Assembly: GCA_949358305.1 (NCBI GenBank)
Contig: OX442319.1
Coordinates: forward strand, 6,510,001-6,574,000
Source: Strigamia acuminata
Taxonomy: Eukaryota; Arthropoda; Chilopoda; Geophilomorpha; Linotaeniidae
DNA length: 64,000 bases
Direction of reading: 5' to 3'
The position numbers and the translations under genes are program-made. Below the pieces are notes generated by a model. It had not been told where the DNA came from. It saw only the letters and a program-made list of their open reading frames with translations, and did not search any database. The number at the start of each line of letters is the position of its first letter. The stretch's first letter is position 1. Below are positions 54,226 through 64,000 of this stretch, in pieces.

Positions 54226-55676
54226 ATGAAGTTTCCAATCGTAAGACAAAACCCAAAAAAAAAAATTTAAAATTTAATTTAAATTTCTAAATTTTGTTTT
54301 CTAACTTTCAGTTTGTTTTTCTCATAATTTCCCTCGATCTCGTCGCGTGCGAAACCCAAACGAGTGTTCCGACGTCCGACCAAACGACCATCGAGAGCCA
54401 ATTGGCTCAAATCGAAACCACAACACCGACAACGACGTCTTCGAAACCGTCGAAAGACAAAACGAGAAAACCGAGTTGCAGAATCGTCTACAAGAGCGTG
54501 AAAACGCCGGCCAATCACCCGTCGTGGAGCAAAGATAAGTTGACGATGGCGTGCACCGTCTGCAATTTCAAGGGTTACAAGGAAAGCTGCGTTTACACGG
54601 ACAAAAAATTGACGGGAAACGTCGAGATTACGACACAATTGGCCCAAGAAAGTCGCCAAAGTGTCGCCATAAAATCCTCCACGGAACCTCAGCTCGAAAA
54701 GGGCACCGAGCGTTACGTCCCCGTGTTCGAAACGACCGCATCGTCCACGGTAAATTCGAAACGGGACGACGACACCAGCAAAGAGTACGAAAATTCGGGC
54801 GAGGAGACGAAAGATGAAGAAAAAGGCGAAAAGTACGACTTCTACTCCCCGAATCCGACCAATTTCGTACCGAAAGAGTACTTAGACACCGAATACGACC
54901 CGAAATACTACGAAGGGCACGATGCAGCCGCTAACATCTATCACAAAACGCCGTATGGTGCGAATTACGACAGCGAGGGCGACGATGGGAGTTCGGAGGA
55001 AGAGGGTTCCACGAAGGAGAGTAGGAAGTCGTACCGACACGAGGCGTTGCCCGGTTTTGACGAAGTTCGAAAAGTTTTGCCGGACGTGGAGCCGATAAAC
55101 GTGGATAAGCTGAAACCGCGCAAAAGGCAAAAAACGATCGAATATAACGAGGAAACGAGTTTTTCGTCCGACGACGGTGATGATAACGTTAAGAAGTCGA
55201 GCAGAAGGAAGCCGAGCTGGAGAGGAATGGATTCGCAAGGCGAATCGACGAAAACGCGATCGGAAGGACGTCATCCGGCGCAGCGCGGAGGTGGCTACAG
55301 TGGCGCCTATAAGCCTCCGTTCGATATGCCGGCTTTTGATACGAAGAATTGCAAAGTTACGTACAAGGAGTCGCCGAGCGGCGGTCCGAAAATGAAGTGC
55401 ATGAACTGTAAAGATGCGTCGAATGCGTATTCGGAGGAGTGCGGGGTCGAGTACGAGGAACCGACGAAACATCGCGAGGTTTTCTATAATAACGGCAAGT
55501 ACGCGCCGATGAAGCAGCATTCGAGTAGGATGGGGTACGGAAGCCATGATGCGCCAGTCCATTATTACCATGATGAGCCTTATTATGGGTATTCGGGGGG
55601 TAAAAAGAATTCTGAGAGTAGGATGAAGTATATTTATATGCCTTTTGATAGGGATTTTGATTTTTTGAACTTTTGA
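54226..55676 (+). CDS. Secreted protein with two copies of an insect Cys motif
   Basis: Exon 1 (54226-54240, MKFPI) and exon 2 (54312-55676) join in phase to give 459 residues with a signal peptide (MKFPIFVFLIISLDLVAC). Near residues 60-100 the protein has CRIVYKS...MACTVCNFKGYKESCVY. Near the C-terminus a second copy reads CKVTYKESPSGGPKMKCMNC then ASNAYSEECGVEY. Both follow C..[VI].YKS/E...C..C.......C. This motif is familiar from uncharacterised secreted insect proteins, whose role is not known to me. The middle is acidic, Ser/Tyr/Glu-rich and probably disordered (EYDPKYYEGHD, KYDFYSPNP). The tiny first exon again resembles cuticle-type genes. Extracellular matrix role is inference. Confidence 0.8.
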
Positions 55677-56928
55677 TACAGTTTTTATTATTATTTTTTG
55701 TTTTATTTAATAAAAATCGATTATGATGCTTTTATTTTGATACAGGATGTATTTTTATGGGTTTTTTTTTGTAGTTGTAGATATTTTTGTTGGTTGTTTG
55801 TTGAATTTATCAAAATGAATATAAAATGTTTTGTTGTTTGATTTGTTGCTGTTGAAAAATGATTGATGTAACAAATTGAAATGATAAATTAAAAAAAAAA
55901 TTTCAGTTTAAATGTTTTGTTTCCCTACTGATTTCTTTATAATAGTAATGAATAAAATTGTTTAAATGACAGAAAAAAAGTTTTATTATTGGTTTAAGAG
56001 CATATTTTGCTAATAATTATTCAAGACTGAAGTTAGCCACAACATAAAACTCCACATATTTATTTAAAATAAATAAATTAATTAATTAATTAATATTTAA
56101 AATAAATCTAATAAAAAATATTGAAAAAATAAATCGTGTAAACATTTATAAAATGCAATAAAAAAACTTAAAATATAAAAACTATAATGACTCATAACAT
56201 GATTATTAATAAAAATTTATTCTTCTGCAAAAATAATTTTATTTGAATTAATAAAATAGTTTTTACATACTCTACATGACCATTGTCCAGAATAAAATAA
56301 CTTTAATGTCTGAACAAAGTCTGAAAAATTGTTTTCCAAAACCGGACTTACTTTTATTAAATAAATATACAACAAAAGGGTCACAAAATTCGTAATACAT
56401 TATGTATAAAATAAATAAATGTACATTCATTTATTACAAATAAAAACAACAAAAAAAAACACCATTTTAAACGTTATAATGGGTGTAAATTGTTTGTACA
56501 CATCTACGGTATGTAGTTCATGAAAAATACAAGTGGCAGGAACACAAAATAACCATTTTTCATGAACTACATACCACACGTGTACACAAACAATTTACAC
56601 CCATTATAAAACGATTAAAATGATTAAAATTATATTTTTCCTTGTTGTTTTTACTCATATTTCTAATCACCATTGCCATTAATTTAAATTCAATGACAGA
56701 AAATTACAAGCTTCCGTGTATTTCCACCAATAAACAAACAAACCTACAAAAAATCAAAAACAAAAAAATGTCGGAAACATTTAGTCACGACTCACTTGAG
56801 AGATAGGAAGTGAAAAGCGACTGGAGGAAAAAACTAATTAAAAATCCACGATGGAGGAGACAAGCATGGTTTTGCTCGACTGATAATCGGAACGAGCGAT
56901 AATTCATGCGACGCGCCGCAAATGATCA
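55677..56928. other. AT-rich intergenic region
   Basis: Very AT-rich with tandem TTAA/ATTAATTA runs (56070-56100) and one strong hairpin (annotated separately). No supported gene. Confidence 0.5.
56467..56612. repeat. Short near-perfect hairpin
   Basis: The left arm ATAATGGGTGTAAATTGTTT... (through GTATGTAGTTCATGAAAAAT) and the right arm are reverse complements over about 64 bp with a few mismatches. The loop is about 25 bp. It could be a very short palindromic MITE or the source of a hairpin RNA. No coding content. Confidence 0.75.
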
Positions 56929-56935
56929 TATAAAA
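56929..56935 (+). promoter_or_regulatory. TATA box of histidine-rich gene 3
   Basis: TATAAAA about 100 bp upstream of the ATG at 57030, followed by a C/A-rich leader. Same arrangement as its paralogue at 49833. Confidence 0.7.
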
Positions 56936-57029
56936 GTCACTCTTTGGGCACTTACAAACACATATCAATAAGCTTCCTTCCAACTACAACCAAATCAACC
57001 AATCCATCACACAACACAAACCACACAAC

Positions 57030-57929
57030 ATGCAGGAGGTAAGAAAAAACAAACCAAAATCCACCAAAACTCAAAAATTCCAATCTTTGATTTCTAACAT
57101 TTTAATTTCTCCAAAAAAAAATATAAATTCTATACTTTTCATTCCTTTTTTTTTACCCCCAAAAAATCATAAAAACGTGTGAAAAACCATTACTTCCTCA
57201 AACTCTGCACCAAATAACAACTTTGCACACTTTTTCTAGTTTCTTTTGGCGACTGTGGTCGTTGCTCTGTCAATGATCATCTGCGTGACGACTCACGGGC
57301 CCGAAAAAGGCGACGACGACGTCACATCACTCATGGAATACGGCTCCAGTGACCTCCACGTTGCAGCCACCCACCACGGACACGGACACGGACACGGGGG
57401 TCACGGGGGTCACGGGGGTCACGGAGGTCACGGGGGTCACAAACACCACAAACACAGCGAGCACCACCACGGCAAAAAGGGCCACCATTACAAAAAGGGA
57501 AGTCACGGAGACCACGGGCATCACGAGGGTCACCACGGCGAACACGAAGACCACTGGAAGAAAGGTGGACACGAGGACCACGGACACAAGGGCCACAAAG
57601 GTCAACACCATGGCAACAGGGGTCATCACGATTACGGGCACAAGAAGGACGGGAACAAGAAGGTCCATCACAAGGAGGAATACGAGCATTCCGATAAATA
57701 TTGGGACGATTTCCGTAACGGAAAATACCACGATAGTCACCACGCTCATAAGACTCATCACGATGGCGATCATCACAAGTCTGAGGGAAGTCACGGCAAG
57801 AAGGGACATCACCACAAGGGGCACAAGCATCATGGAGGTCATCATCATGATGGGGCGTACCATGATGAGCATGGGCAACATGAAGGTGGACATGGACATC
57901 ACGGCGGGCACGGAAAAGGACATCATTAG
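57030..57929 (+). CDS. Histidine-rich secreted protein 3
   Basis: Exon 1 (57030-57038, MQE) and exon 2 (57240-57929) join in phase (232 residues). The signal peptide is FLLATVVVALSMIICVTTHG. It is followed by a HGHGHGGHGGHGGHGGHGG run and a His/Lys/Gly/Asp-rich remainder. The conserved block KKVHHKEEYEHSDKYWDDF shows it is a paralogue of the gene at 49833. The low-complexity composition also keeps two other frames open, which are not real. Likely secreted matrix or metal-binding protein of insects; exact function unknown. Confidence 0.85.
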
Positions 57930-58474
57930 TGGATTTCGATTTTTGTTTATAATTCTTTTGTTTGTATAGTTTGGATAATTATTTGAGTGTAAGTAAATAC
58001 GTAAATAAAGAAGAGATTTAAGGAAAAGTGTGATTTGATTTGATGCGCACGACTAGTGACTTGTGGAATAAATAGAGCAAAGTCGACATGTTGTGTTGAT
58101 CAATTTGTTAAGCCATGCATTGCAAGCTAGGAAATGGTAGAAAAAATAAAAATAATAGTAATATATATATATTTTTTAATACTTTTTTGCCTTTGATGTG
58201 AGATAATCATAACGTAAACTGAGAAACCAAAAGCGCACTCGACTGTAACTGTAATTATTGTCTAAAAAAAAATAAAATAATAATAAAAAAGATCATTTTC
58301 GTCCAAAATTATATTTTGAAATAAATTTAGGACCAATTTTTAGTGCTATTATATTTAAAATCTCACGTGATTGAACGTACACGACGGACATTTTGTTTAA
58401 CATCAACAATAAACGCAGCACATCACACTGTTTCGCCACAATTTCTTTGTTTTTTGACGGTTAAAATCAGCAAA
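57930..58474. other. Intergenic region, nothing recognised
   Basis: 3' flank of the histidine-rich gene (an AATAAA-containing stretch at 58000-58012) and the upstream region of the next gene. Short TA-repeat at 58160-58175. Confidence 0.45.
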
Positions 58475-59632
58475 ATGAAGTCTCCAGACAGACGGTTTTC
58501 CAAATTTAAAAAATCAAGTAATTCTATTTCAACACCGCCCAGTATTCCGTTCATTTCTTCTTCCTCTCCCTCTAGAATTCGAATTGGAAAAGAAACCATT
58601 CAAGCGCAATCCAGTAAAGCACAACCCGATAAAGCACAATCCAATGAAGCGGAAGCAAAAAGGCTTCAGCTACATTCCGCTCAAAGCTCCCAGATTCGCG
58701 AACCAAACACCGAACAAACCAAAAATCGCCCGACGATCTCTCCCACGCGCCAACAAATGTCCTCCCGTGAAACACACTCACGCCAACAAATTCCAACTGA
58801 CAAATTTCCAGGAGTCGAGTTAAATAATCCCATTTGAACACAAAACGTGCAATTACAACCTTTTCTTCCCTTAGAATTTGAAGCAGACCTCGCACCAAGA
58901 CTCAGTCCATCCAAACGGAAGCCTAAACCCACCAAACCGAACACGCCCAAGCCCAAACCCAAACCCAAAACCGTAAGACACCACATTCCCAAACCCAAAG
59001 CCTTAAGACACCATATTCCCAAGCCTAAAGCTCTCACGACCACCCTCAACGTCCAATCTCCGAACCAAGTGACGATGTTGGATAAACCTGCACGGATCAA
59101 GTCGAATCCGAACGGCACGATCAGTAACGGCAGCAGCAGCAGTCGGAGACGTCGAAGTAAAAATAAGTCGCAGCTGTTGAAGAACCTGAACCGACATTAC
59201 ATGGAGGTGGTCAAGCTGGTGAAAACGGCCGTGGCCGGCACGGTGAAGACGAGGCGGCTGCAGCTCATGCGTCACCACGACATCGAAATGACCAGGATGA
59301 TTAAGGATTTTCAAACGATGACCGGTGTTTCGGACATGCGATGGAAGCGCGCCGTTCGACTGATGAGAAGCATGCGCAAATTGGTCGGGACACTTTTCAC
59401 TTCCGACCAGAAGATTGTGCCTGTTAATGAAACGGACGAAATGAATCAGCGTTTGGAGCTGTTGGCCAAATTAAAGCATCATTCGGATCGGGAAAAAGTC
59501 GCCGTTAAGATGAAATCGCAGATGGATCTCTGTGGACTCAAGCAACCGACGAAATCGCAGGAAGTTAACGCACCCAAGCAACCGATAAATTTACTCGCAA
59601 ACAAAATGAGAAAATTACCTGTAAAGCCATAA
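58475..59632 (+). CDS. Lys/Pro-rich basic protein, two exons
   Basis: Exon 1 (58475-58517, MKSPDRRFSKFKKS) and exon 2 (58875-59632) join in phase (266 residues) through GTAATT and a CTTCCCTTAG acceptor. After splicing there is a Lys-Pro repeat region (KPKPTKPNTPKPKPKPK, then RHHIPKPKAL twice). A Ser/Arg patch and a probably helical domain follow (KNLNRHYMEVVKLVKTAVAG, RHHDIEMTRMIKDFQTMTG). Not recognised. Highly basic, so nucleic-acid or chromatin binding is a reasonable guess. Alternative: the intron could be retained, in which case the protein would end at 58837. Confidence 0.6.
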
Positions 59633-59713
59633 AAATTCATACAATTGGAAAAAAAATAATAAAAATTGCAAAATATATTTATTATATACATTTGAAAAAG
59701 ATTCATTGAAATC

Positions 59714-62302
59714 CTAGGCATTGTAGACCAAGTTATTCAAATCCTTATCGTCTCGGCACAGGTAATTCTTTTCGATCAGCCATTCTACTTGTAATTTGAT
59801 CATTCGGTGCGTCGGCACGAACATATTTTTCAAAATTCCAATCACTTCGATCTGTAGTTGAGAATTTGGGACGGATTTTCTCGCTTTCGCAACACGAACG
59901 ATCGCTTCTTGTAAACGATATTCCCTGAGTTTGATGATGGCTTCGTTGTCCCCTTGTTTATGCTTCTCCGTCGACAGCTGCAATCTTCCGATAAGGTTGA
60001 TCTTGCCTCGTTTCTGAACTTTACCGTTCCTAATCACTGCAAAATCGTCGTTTATCCAACACTCAGTCTCATTCGTGAACTCTAACGGTGATTTAACTTC
60101 CGGATGACACTTTACAATGTTTCGCTTTGCCATTGGCATCGACACCACCGACCAGAGCGTTTTCCTCAGTTTGGAATCGGGCAACTCGGTCGCCAACTGT
60201 AAATTCTCAAAGGAAATGCGTTCGTTCGGGCGGTCGTTCCACGCGAACAGCACGGCCATTTGGAATGTCGTCACGTCCAGATCGAACTTTCCCACGGCAT
60301 TTACAAACGTGATGGTCCCATTCGACATTTGATGATCCCAAACAAGTTTGCGTCCGCTGTGTTGTTTGTGGTAAAAAGTTTCCATCTCGCAAACATAATT
60401 TTCCAACTCCGCGGGTAGCGAAACGGGAATCTTGGCGTTTCTTCGCGCCCACGTGGACAAATTGAGAATTTTAACATTAATCGAATCTCTAGCACCGACG
60501 TGATGTTCCTTGAAAACTTTACTCAAGTCTCGGCTAAGCGCAACGTCTTGAAACATTCGCGACATTTTGTTCACGTATTCGGCCGGCATTCCCGCATTTC
60601 TCAACCACCCGACCATATTCTCCTCCATGTCGTTGTCCGCCGAAGTCTCCAAAATCAAACGACTCGTCAGGTGCGACTTGAAGCAACCCATGAACAAATC
60701 TCTGCTTTGCACATACTTCAGCAATAACACCACTATTTTTAATCGGTTTTCGACCACCGCCGAGGATAGTTTCTTACTAAAACTCGTCTTCCTCAACAAC
60801 ATGTCGCAGAAATTGGCCAACAACTCGGGACATTTCGATTCCGCACGATTTTTACCGGACGTGGCAAGCTCCAACTTAAAAACCGCAGTGTCGTTGACAA
60901 TCTTCTTAAACGCTTTATCTCTCGCCGAAAAAAATCGTCGATCACTTTGAAAAACTCTCCCGACTAATCTGCTAGATCGATTGAAGAGATCGACTAATTG
61001 CTTCGCGTATTTCTCCGGATCCTGAACGATCGTTGCCGCCGCCGCAACCATGTCCGCCAAACCAGCTTTGACGAAGCATTCCTCCAATTCGACCAGCAAA
61101 GGCGGAATGCATTCAGGGATAAAATCCAACAACCGACGCACCGGTACAAGATTCTCAACATCATGGCGCTTTATCATCGCCCCAATCTCCGCTAAAATGA
61201 CTTCCTTAAACGGAAACACCAAAACCTCGCCGCAGATTAGTGTTAATTCGTAACGCGAACACGCTTCCAAATATTTCTCCGCCCTCGTATCTTCTTCCCT
61301 GAGTCGTAGATCGACATATTTGATGTAATTCGCGGCTCCGTTGACCTTCAGGTACTCTTGCGCATTGGTCCCGTAAAACGCCCGAGTTTCTTCGAAGTAC
61401 GCCGTCTCATAAACGTCTTGATAACCGGCTAATACGTCTTCGTGAGTCGGGCACAAGTACACGTAGGACTGGCGGATTCCGATTATTAGCTGCGGATCAC
61501 ATGTCTGGCCGTTTCTCTCCGCTTCGATTAACTTCATGACGCTTTTAAGGATGTGTTCTTGCTTGTCTGAGAAGAAACTTTCTTTCCAAGTCTGTAGCAT
61601 GAAACCAAAAACGTTGCAGCTGAGTTCACCGTCGTGTGATTTCGATTGCAATTGTGCAAAAGGTAAGTGGTAGTGTTTGCAAAGGAAAAGAAATGATTTC
61701 CATTCGTCGGTGTATGCTTTTAGGAAGACGTCCGGTTCGCATTCCATCGGTATTTTTGTTTGCACGTCCTTGATGGTCGATCGAATTTGTTTTTGTAACT
61801 CGAGGAAAATTGTTTCTTTGCGATTTTCGTCCCATAAGATAAGGGAATTCACGGTTAGAAATAGATCGTTCCATTCGAGAGAAGTAACTGGTTCTCGTCG
61901 CAAAACCATTAAACTTATTCGGTAAATGAATTGGAAGTTCTTCTCTAATTCGTCTGGAGTTTGTAGAGGTCGTTGTACTCGTCGTTGTTCGGGCTTAGAA
62001 ACTGGAGTTGGTGCATGCATTCTGAGTACATAACCTGGTGGTAGTTGTACACGATTAGAAGCTGGAGTTGGTACATGCGTTCTGAGTTCATAACCTGGTG
62101 GTAGTTGTAAATATCCACGATTAAAAACTGGAGTTGGTGTTCTTATTAAACTGGCTGGAGTTGGTAATCGTATTAAATTAACTGGTTGTTGTCCACGATT
62201 AGAAACTGGAGTTGGTACTTGTATTAAACTAGCTGGAGTTGGTACTCGTATTAAATTAACTCGTCGTTGTCCACGATTAGAAACTGGAGTTGGTCCACGC
62301 AT
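59714..62302 (-). CDS. Cullin-5-like ubiquitin ligase scaffold, long single exon
   Basis: 862 residues from the first Met in this exon. A possible acceptor (TTGCAG) upstream of 62340 suggests a further 5' exon. The first ~95 residues are a repeat rich in PTP, NRGQ and NLIR motifs (several 15-20 residue copies), not part of cullins. From ELEKNFQFIYRI onward the cullin-repeat region and the cullin-homology domain follow, with HHVGARDSINVKILNLSTWA and LVWDHQMSNGTITFVNAVGK. The C-terminal winged-helix reads VRVAKARKSVPNSQLQIEVI and LKNMFVPTHRMIK...CRDDKD. It most resembles CUL5. The lysine aligned with the NEDD8 acceptor is present (K806). CUL5 scaffolds SOCS-box ligases. The lack of introns and fast divergence suggest a retrocopy derivative. 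Confidence 0.88.
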   Translation of the reverse strand: MRGPTPVSNRGQRRVNLIRVPTPASLIQVPTPVSNRGQQPVNLIRLPTPASLIRTPTPVFNRGYLQLPPGYELRTHVPTPASNRVQLPPGYVLRMHAPTPVSKPEQRRVQRPLQTPDELEKNFQFIYRISLMVLRREPVTSLEWNDLFLTVNSLILWDENRKETIFLELQKQIRSTIKDVQTKIPMECEPDVFLKAYTDEWKSFLFLCKHYHLPFAQLQSKSHDGELSCNVFGFMLQTWKESFFSDKQEHILKSVMKLIEAERNGQTCDPQLIIGIRQSYVYLCPTHEDVLAGYQDVYETAYFEETRAFYGTNAQEYLKVNGAANYIKYVDLRLREEDTRAEKYLEACSRYELTLICGEVLVFPFKEVILAEIGAMIKRHDVENLVPVRRLLDFIPECIPPLLVELEECFVKAGLADMVAAAATIVQDPEKYAKQLVDLFNRSSRLVGRVFQSDRRFFSARDKAFKKIVNDTAVFKLELATSGKNRAESKCPELLANFCDMLLRKTSFSKKLSSAVVENRLKIVVLLLKYVQSRDLFMGCFKSHLTSRLILETSADNDMEENMVGWLRNAGMPAEYVNKMSRMFQDVALSRDLSKVFKEHHVGARDSINVKILNLSTWARRNAKIPVSLPAELENYVCEMETFYHKQHSGRKLVWDHQMSNGTITFVNAVGKFDLDVTTFQMAVLFAWNDRPNERISFENLQLATELPDSKLRKTLWSVVSMPMAKRNIVKCHPEVKSPLEFTNETECWINDDFAVIRNGKVQKRGKINLIGRLQLSTEKHKQGDNEAIIKLREYRLQEAIVRVAKARKSVPNSQLQIEVIGILKNMFVPTHRMIKLQVEWLIEKNYLCRDDKDLNNLVYNA

Positions 62303-63208
62303 TCTTATTAAATTAACTGCTGGTAATTGTCCACGATTTGACGCTGCAACGACAATTGATAATTGTAACGTTACAAACTACAGGTTATATACTGGAAACG
62401 TAATACATACGGAATTACGAAAGTTGGCCATTGATTAGAAATGTGAACGTTTACCAAAAGTGTTCTCTGCAACGTCCGATATCAGGATTTTATTTTTGTG
62501 TTGTCTTTACGATTTTTTATTTATATTTATTACGCATGTGCATGCTTTGACGTTTTTCTTAACTAATGTGACGAAAAACAATTTGAATATCAATCATATT
62601 TCTATGTAATATGAAATTTTTTGGTTAAATTATTTATTTGGGTATTCACAAGGTCGAAGATATTAATTACAATTTAAAGACACAAAAATGATCATAAATA
62701 ACCGAGAATTTTACAAATCTAGCAGTGATTTTGCCAACATTTTCCCAAGTTTTTTCACACATTTTATCAAGTTTTTGCGCACATTTTGCTTAGGTGTTTT
62801 TAGTGCATTCTGTTGTTTTGTAAGATGTTTTTGTTAGTCTTTTGATGTTTTTGATAGTTTTGGAAACGTTTGGGAGAATATAAAATTTGTAATGACTTAA
62901 CCACGTGTCAATTCTGAGATTTATTACAGCGCGCATTCAATTGATCAAGAAAGAAAAAGATAAAATCGCATCGCAATAACAAACTCCTCCTTAAAAACTT
63001 CCCTGCAACACAGCATGCATTGTCCATAGGTTTAGCGACGGAATATTGTTCAAGTTTTGATATACCTTCGAGTATAGCCGTCATAAAACATAAATCTGTC
63101 CTTGAAGACAAGACAAGTCAAAACAAGTGAAATTAGCGATGTAAAGTTGTCGGAATAAGCAAATTTCAATTGATTGCAATAATTAATAATTAATATTTTT
63201 TATTGCAG
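62303..63208. other. Intergenic region between the cullin genes
   Basis: Contains the 5' side of the first cullin gene. At 62740-62795 it has two to three copies of the CACATTTTGCCAAGTTTTTG unit seen at 48645. The rest is AT-rich. No supported gene; the minus-strand frame at 62908-63111 is not protein-like. Confidence 0.45.
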
Positions 63209-63416
63209 GTCATTGGTTTGCTCGAAATTATGCGTCAATCCACGGATGTCTTATCAAACACAACAGATTCTGTACAGATCGCAGAGAAATGCTTCTCATA
63301 ACTTTATAGGTGTGACTAGTGACACCGAATTCAAATGGGAACCCATAGATTGCGCCGGAAAACACTGTTTCGTGTGCAATTACCCACCATCTCTTATTAT
63401 TTTTGTTAATTTAAAT
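63209..63416 (+). pseudogene. C-type-lectin-domain exon remnant
   Basis: After an acceptor-like TTTTTATTGCAG, one frame reads HWFARNYASIHGCLI, typical of the first half of a C-type lectin domain. After a frame change, another reads NFIGVTSDTEFKWEP then DCAGKHCFVCNYP, typical of its second half (W.P..C...FVC.Y). The middle with the usual WIG and carbohydrate-binding loop is missing and the two halves are out of frame. A broken lectin exon is the simplest reading. No other lectin exons are seen nearby. Confidence 0.5.
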
Positions 63417-63507
63417 TAAAATCAAGTTATTTATTCCATGAAAAAATAAAAATAAAAATTAATGTTTTAAGTTTGTACGCACATTTTAAACTCAACTAAT
63501 TTGGTAG

Positions 63508-63550
63508 ATTGAAGAGATCGAGTAATTGTTTCGCGCTACAGCAACCATGT
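63508..63550 (-). pseudogene. Short displaced cullin fragment
   Basis: GATTGAAGAGATCGAGTAATTGTTTCGCG matches, with three changes, the segment at 60978-61006 inside the first cullin gene, and is followed by GCAACCATGTTG, also cullin-derived (61045). It lies in the 3' flank of the second cullin copy, so an unequal or partial duplication occurred. Confidence 0.6.
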
Positions 63551-63651
63551 TGAACTTAGAAATTTAAACACTTGTAAAATTGGAAAAATAAAAATGGCAA
63601 AATTTATTTATTATACGTTTGAAAAAGCTTAATTGACAGCAAATTGAATTC

Positions 63652-64000
63652 CTAGGCAACGTAGATTAAGTTATTGAAATCCTTCTCGTCTCTGCACAGA
63701 TAATTCTTTTCGATCAACCATTCTACTTGCTCTTTGATCATTCGGTTCGTCGGCAAAAACATATTTTTCAAAATCTCAATCAATTCGATCTGTAGTTGAG
63801 AATTTGGGACGGACTTTCTGGCTTTCGCAACACGAACAATCGCTTCTTGTAAACGATATTCTCTGAGTTTGATAATGGCTTCGTTGTCCCTTTGGTTATG
63901 CTTTTCCGTCGACAGCTGCAATCTCCCGATAAGGTTGATCTTGCCTCGTTTCTGAACCTTACCGTTCCTAATCACTGCAAAATCGTCGTTTAGCCAACAC
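63652..64000 (-). CDS. Cullin-5-like gene, second tandem copy (C-terminus only in window)
   Basis: Open to the right edge. It encodes the last ~115 residues, nearly identical to the first copy: DDFAVIRNGKVQKRGKINLI, LQEAIVRVAKARKSVPNSQL, then IEILKNMFLPTNRMIKEQVE and CRDEKDFNNLIYVA. The NEDD8-acceptor-type lysine is kept. At several positions (ELIEILKNMFLP, KEQVEWLIE) this copy is closer to canonical CUL5 than copy 1. The upstream part is outside the window. Confidence 0.85.
   Translation of the reverse strand, partial: CWLNDDFAVIRNGKVQKRGKINLIGRLQLSTEKHNQRDNEAIIKLREYRLQEAIVRVAKARKSVPNSQLQIELIEILKNMFLPTNRMIKEQVEWLIEKNYLCRDEKDFNNLIYVA

Noticed and set aside
57327-57969. Met/Val-rich minus-strand and Thr-rich plus-strand frames over histidine-rich gene 3
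   Set aside because: Shadows of a low-complexity His/Gly coding exon.
1-64000. tRNA or rRNA genes, bacterial operons, CRISPR arrays
   Set aside because: Nothing resembling cloverleaf genes apart from the tRNA-complement primer site; gene structure is eukaryotic throughout.

Overview
This window is eukaryotic, AT-rich and dense in simple repeats. It has GT-AG introns, TATA-box promoters and LTR retrotransposons. The gene content points to an arthropod, most likely an insect. The signs are secreted histidine-rich genes whose first coding exon holds only ATG plus a few codons (typical of cuticle-protein genes), and a CUB-domain protein with the Cys-rich FGVCC leader found in arthropod proteins. 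The species cannot be named from the sequence.

Layout. 1-6.8 kb: a tandem array of truncated SLC18B1-like (MFS) transporter copies on the minus strand. One copy is broken by a 1,059 bp solo LTR with a 4 bp target duplication. 6.8-12.3 kb: no secure gene, several minisatellite-like arrays. 12,339-26,375: a complete 14,037 bp Ty3/Gypsy-type retrotransposon. Its two 672 bp LTRs look identical by eye, the target duplication is AATT, and it has a PBS, a PPT, gag, pol overlapping gag by ATGA, and a third 757-residue ORF of no recognised family. 26.4-29.7 kb: repeats and intergenic DNA. 29.7-31.5 kb (minus): intronless GC-rich Frizzled receptor, FZD9/10-like. 32.7-35.2 kb: POMGNT2-like GT61 glycosyltransferase with a MITE in its only intron. 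35.6-36.2 kb: hAT-type and possible pogo-type MITEs. 37.6-41.4 kb: eight-exon CUB-domain secreted protein with a foldback element in one intron. 42.4-48.5 kb: short SRPK-like kinase, EAF N-terminal-domain protein, coiled-coil tail-anchored protein (minus), and a 724-codon orphan ORF divergent from it. 49.8-57.9 kb: three histidine-rich secreted proteins and one secreted protein with a duplicated Cys motif. 58.5-59.6 kb: Lys/Pro-rich protein. 59.7-64 kb: two tandem cullin-5-like genes (minus, the second cut by the window edge), with a C-type-lectin remnant between them.

Most host genes here are unrelated neighbours. The exceptions are the three local families (SLC18B1-like, His-rich, CUL5-like), which expanded by tandem duplication. 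Several genes that are multi-exonic in most animals (kinase, EAF, cullin) are intronless or nearly so, which suggests retrocopies.

The best candidate for something undescribed is the 14 kb retroelement. It has an accessory ORF3 with two CxxCxGxG zinc motifs instead of an envelope, a roughly 500-residue Pro/Lys-rich spacer between RNase H and integrase carrying an AT-hook, an ATGA gag-pol junction, and heavy use of the GCGCA motif. All domain and family assignments are by eye; no search was run.
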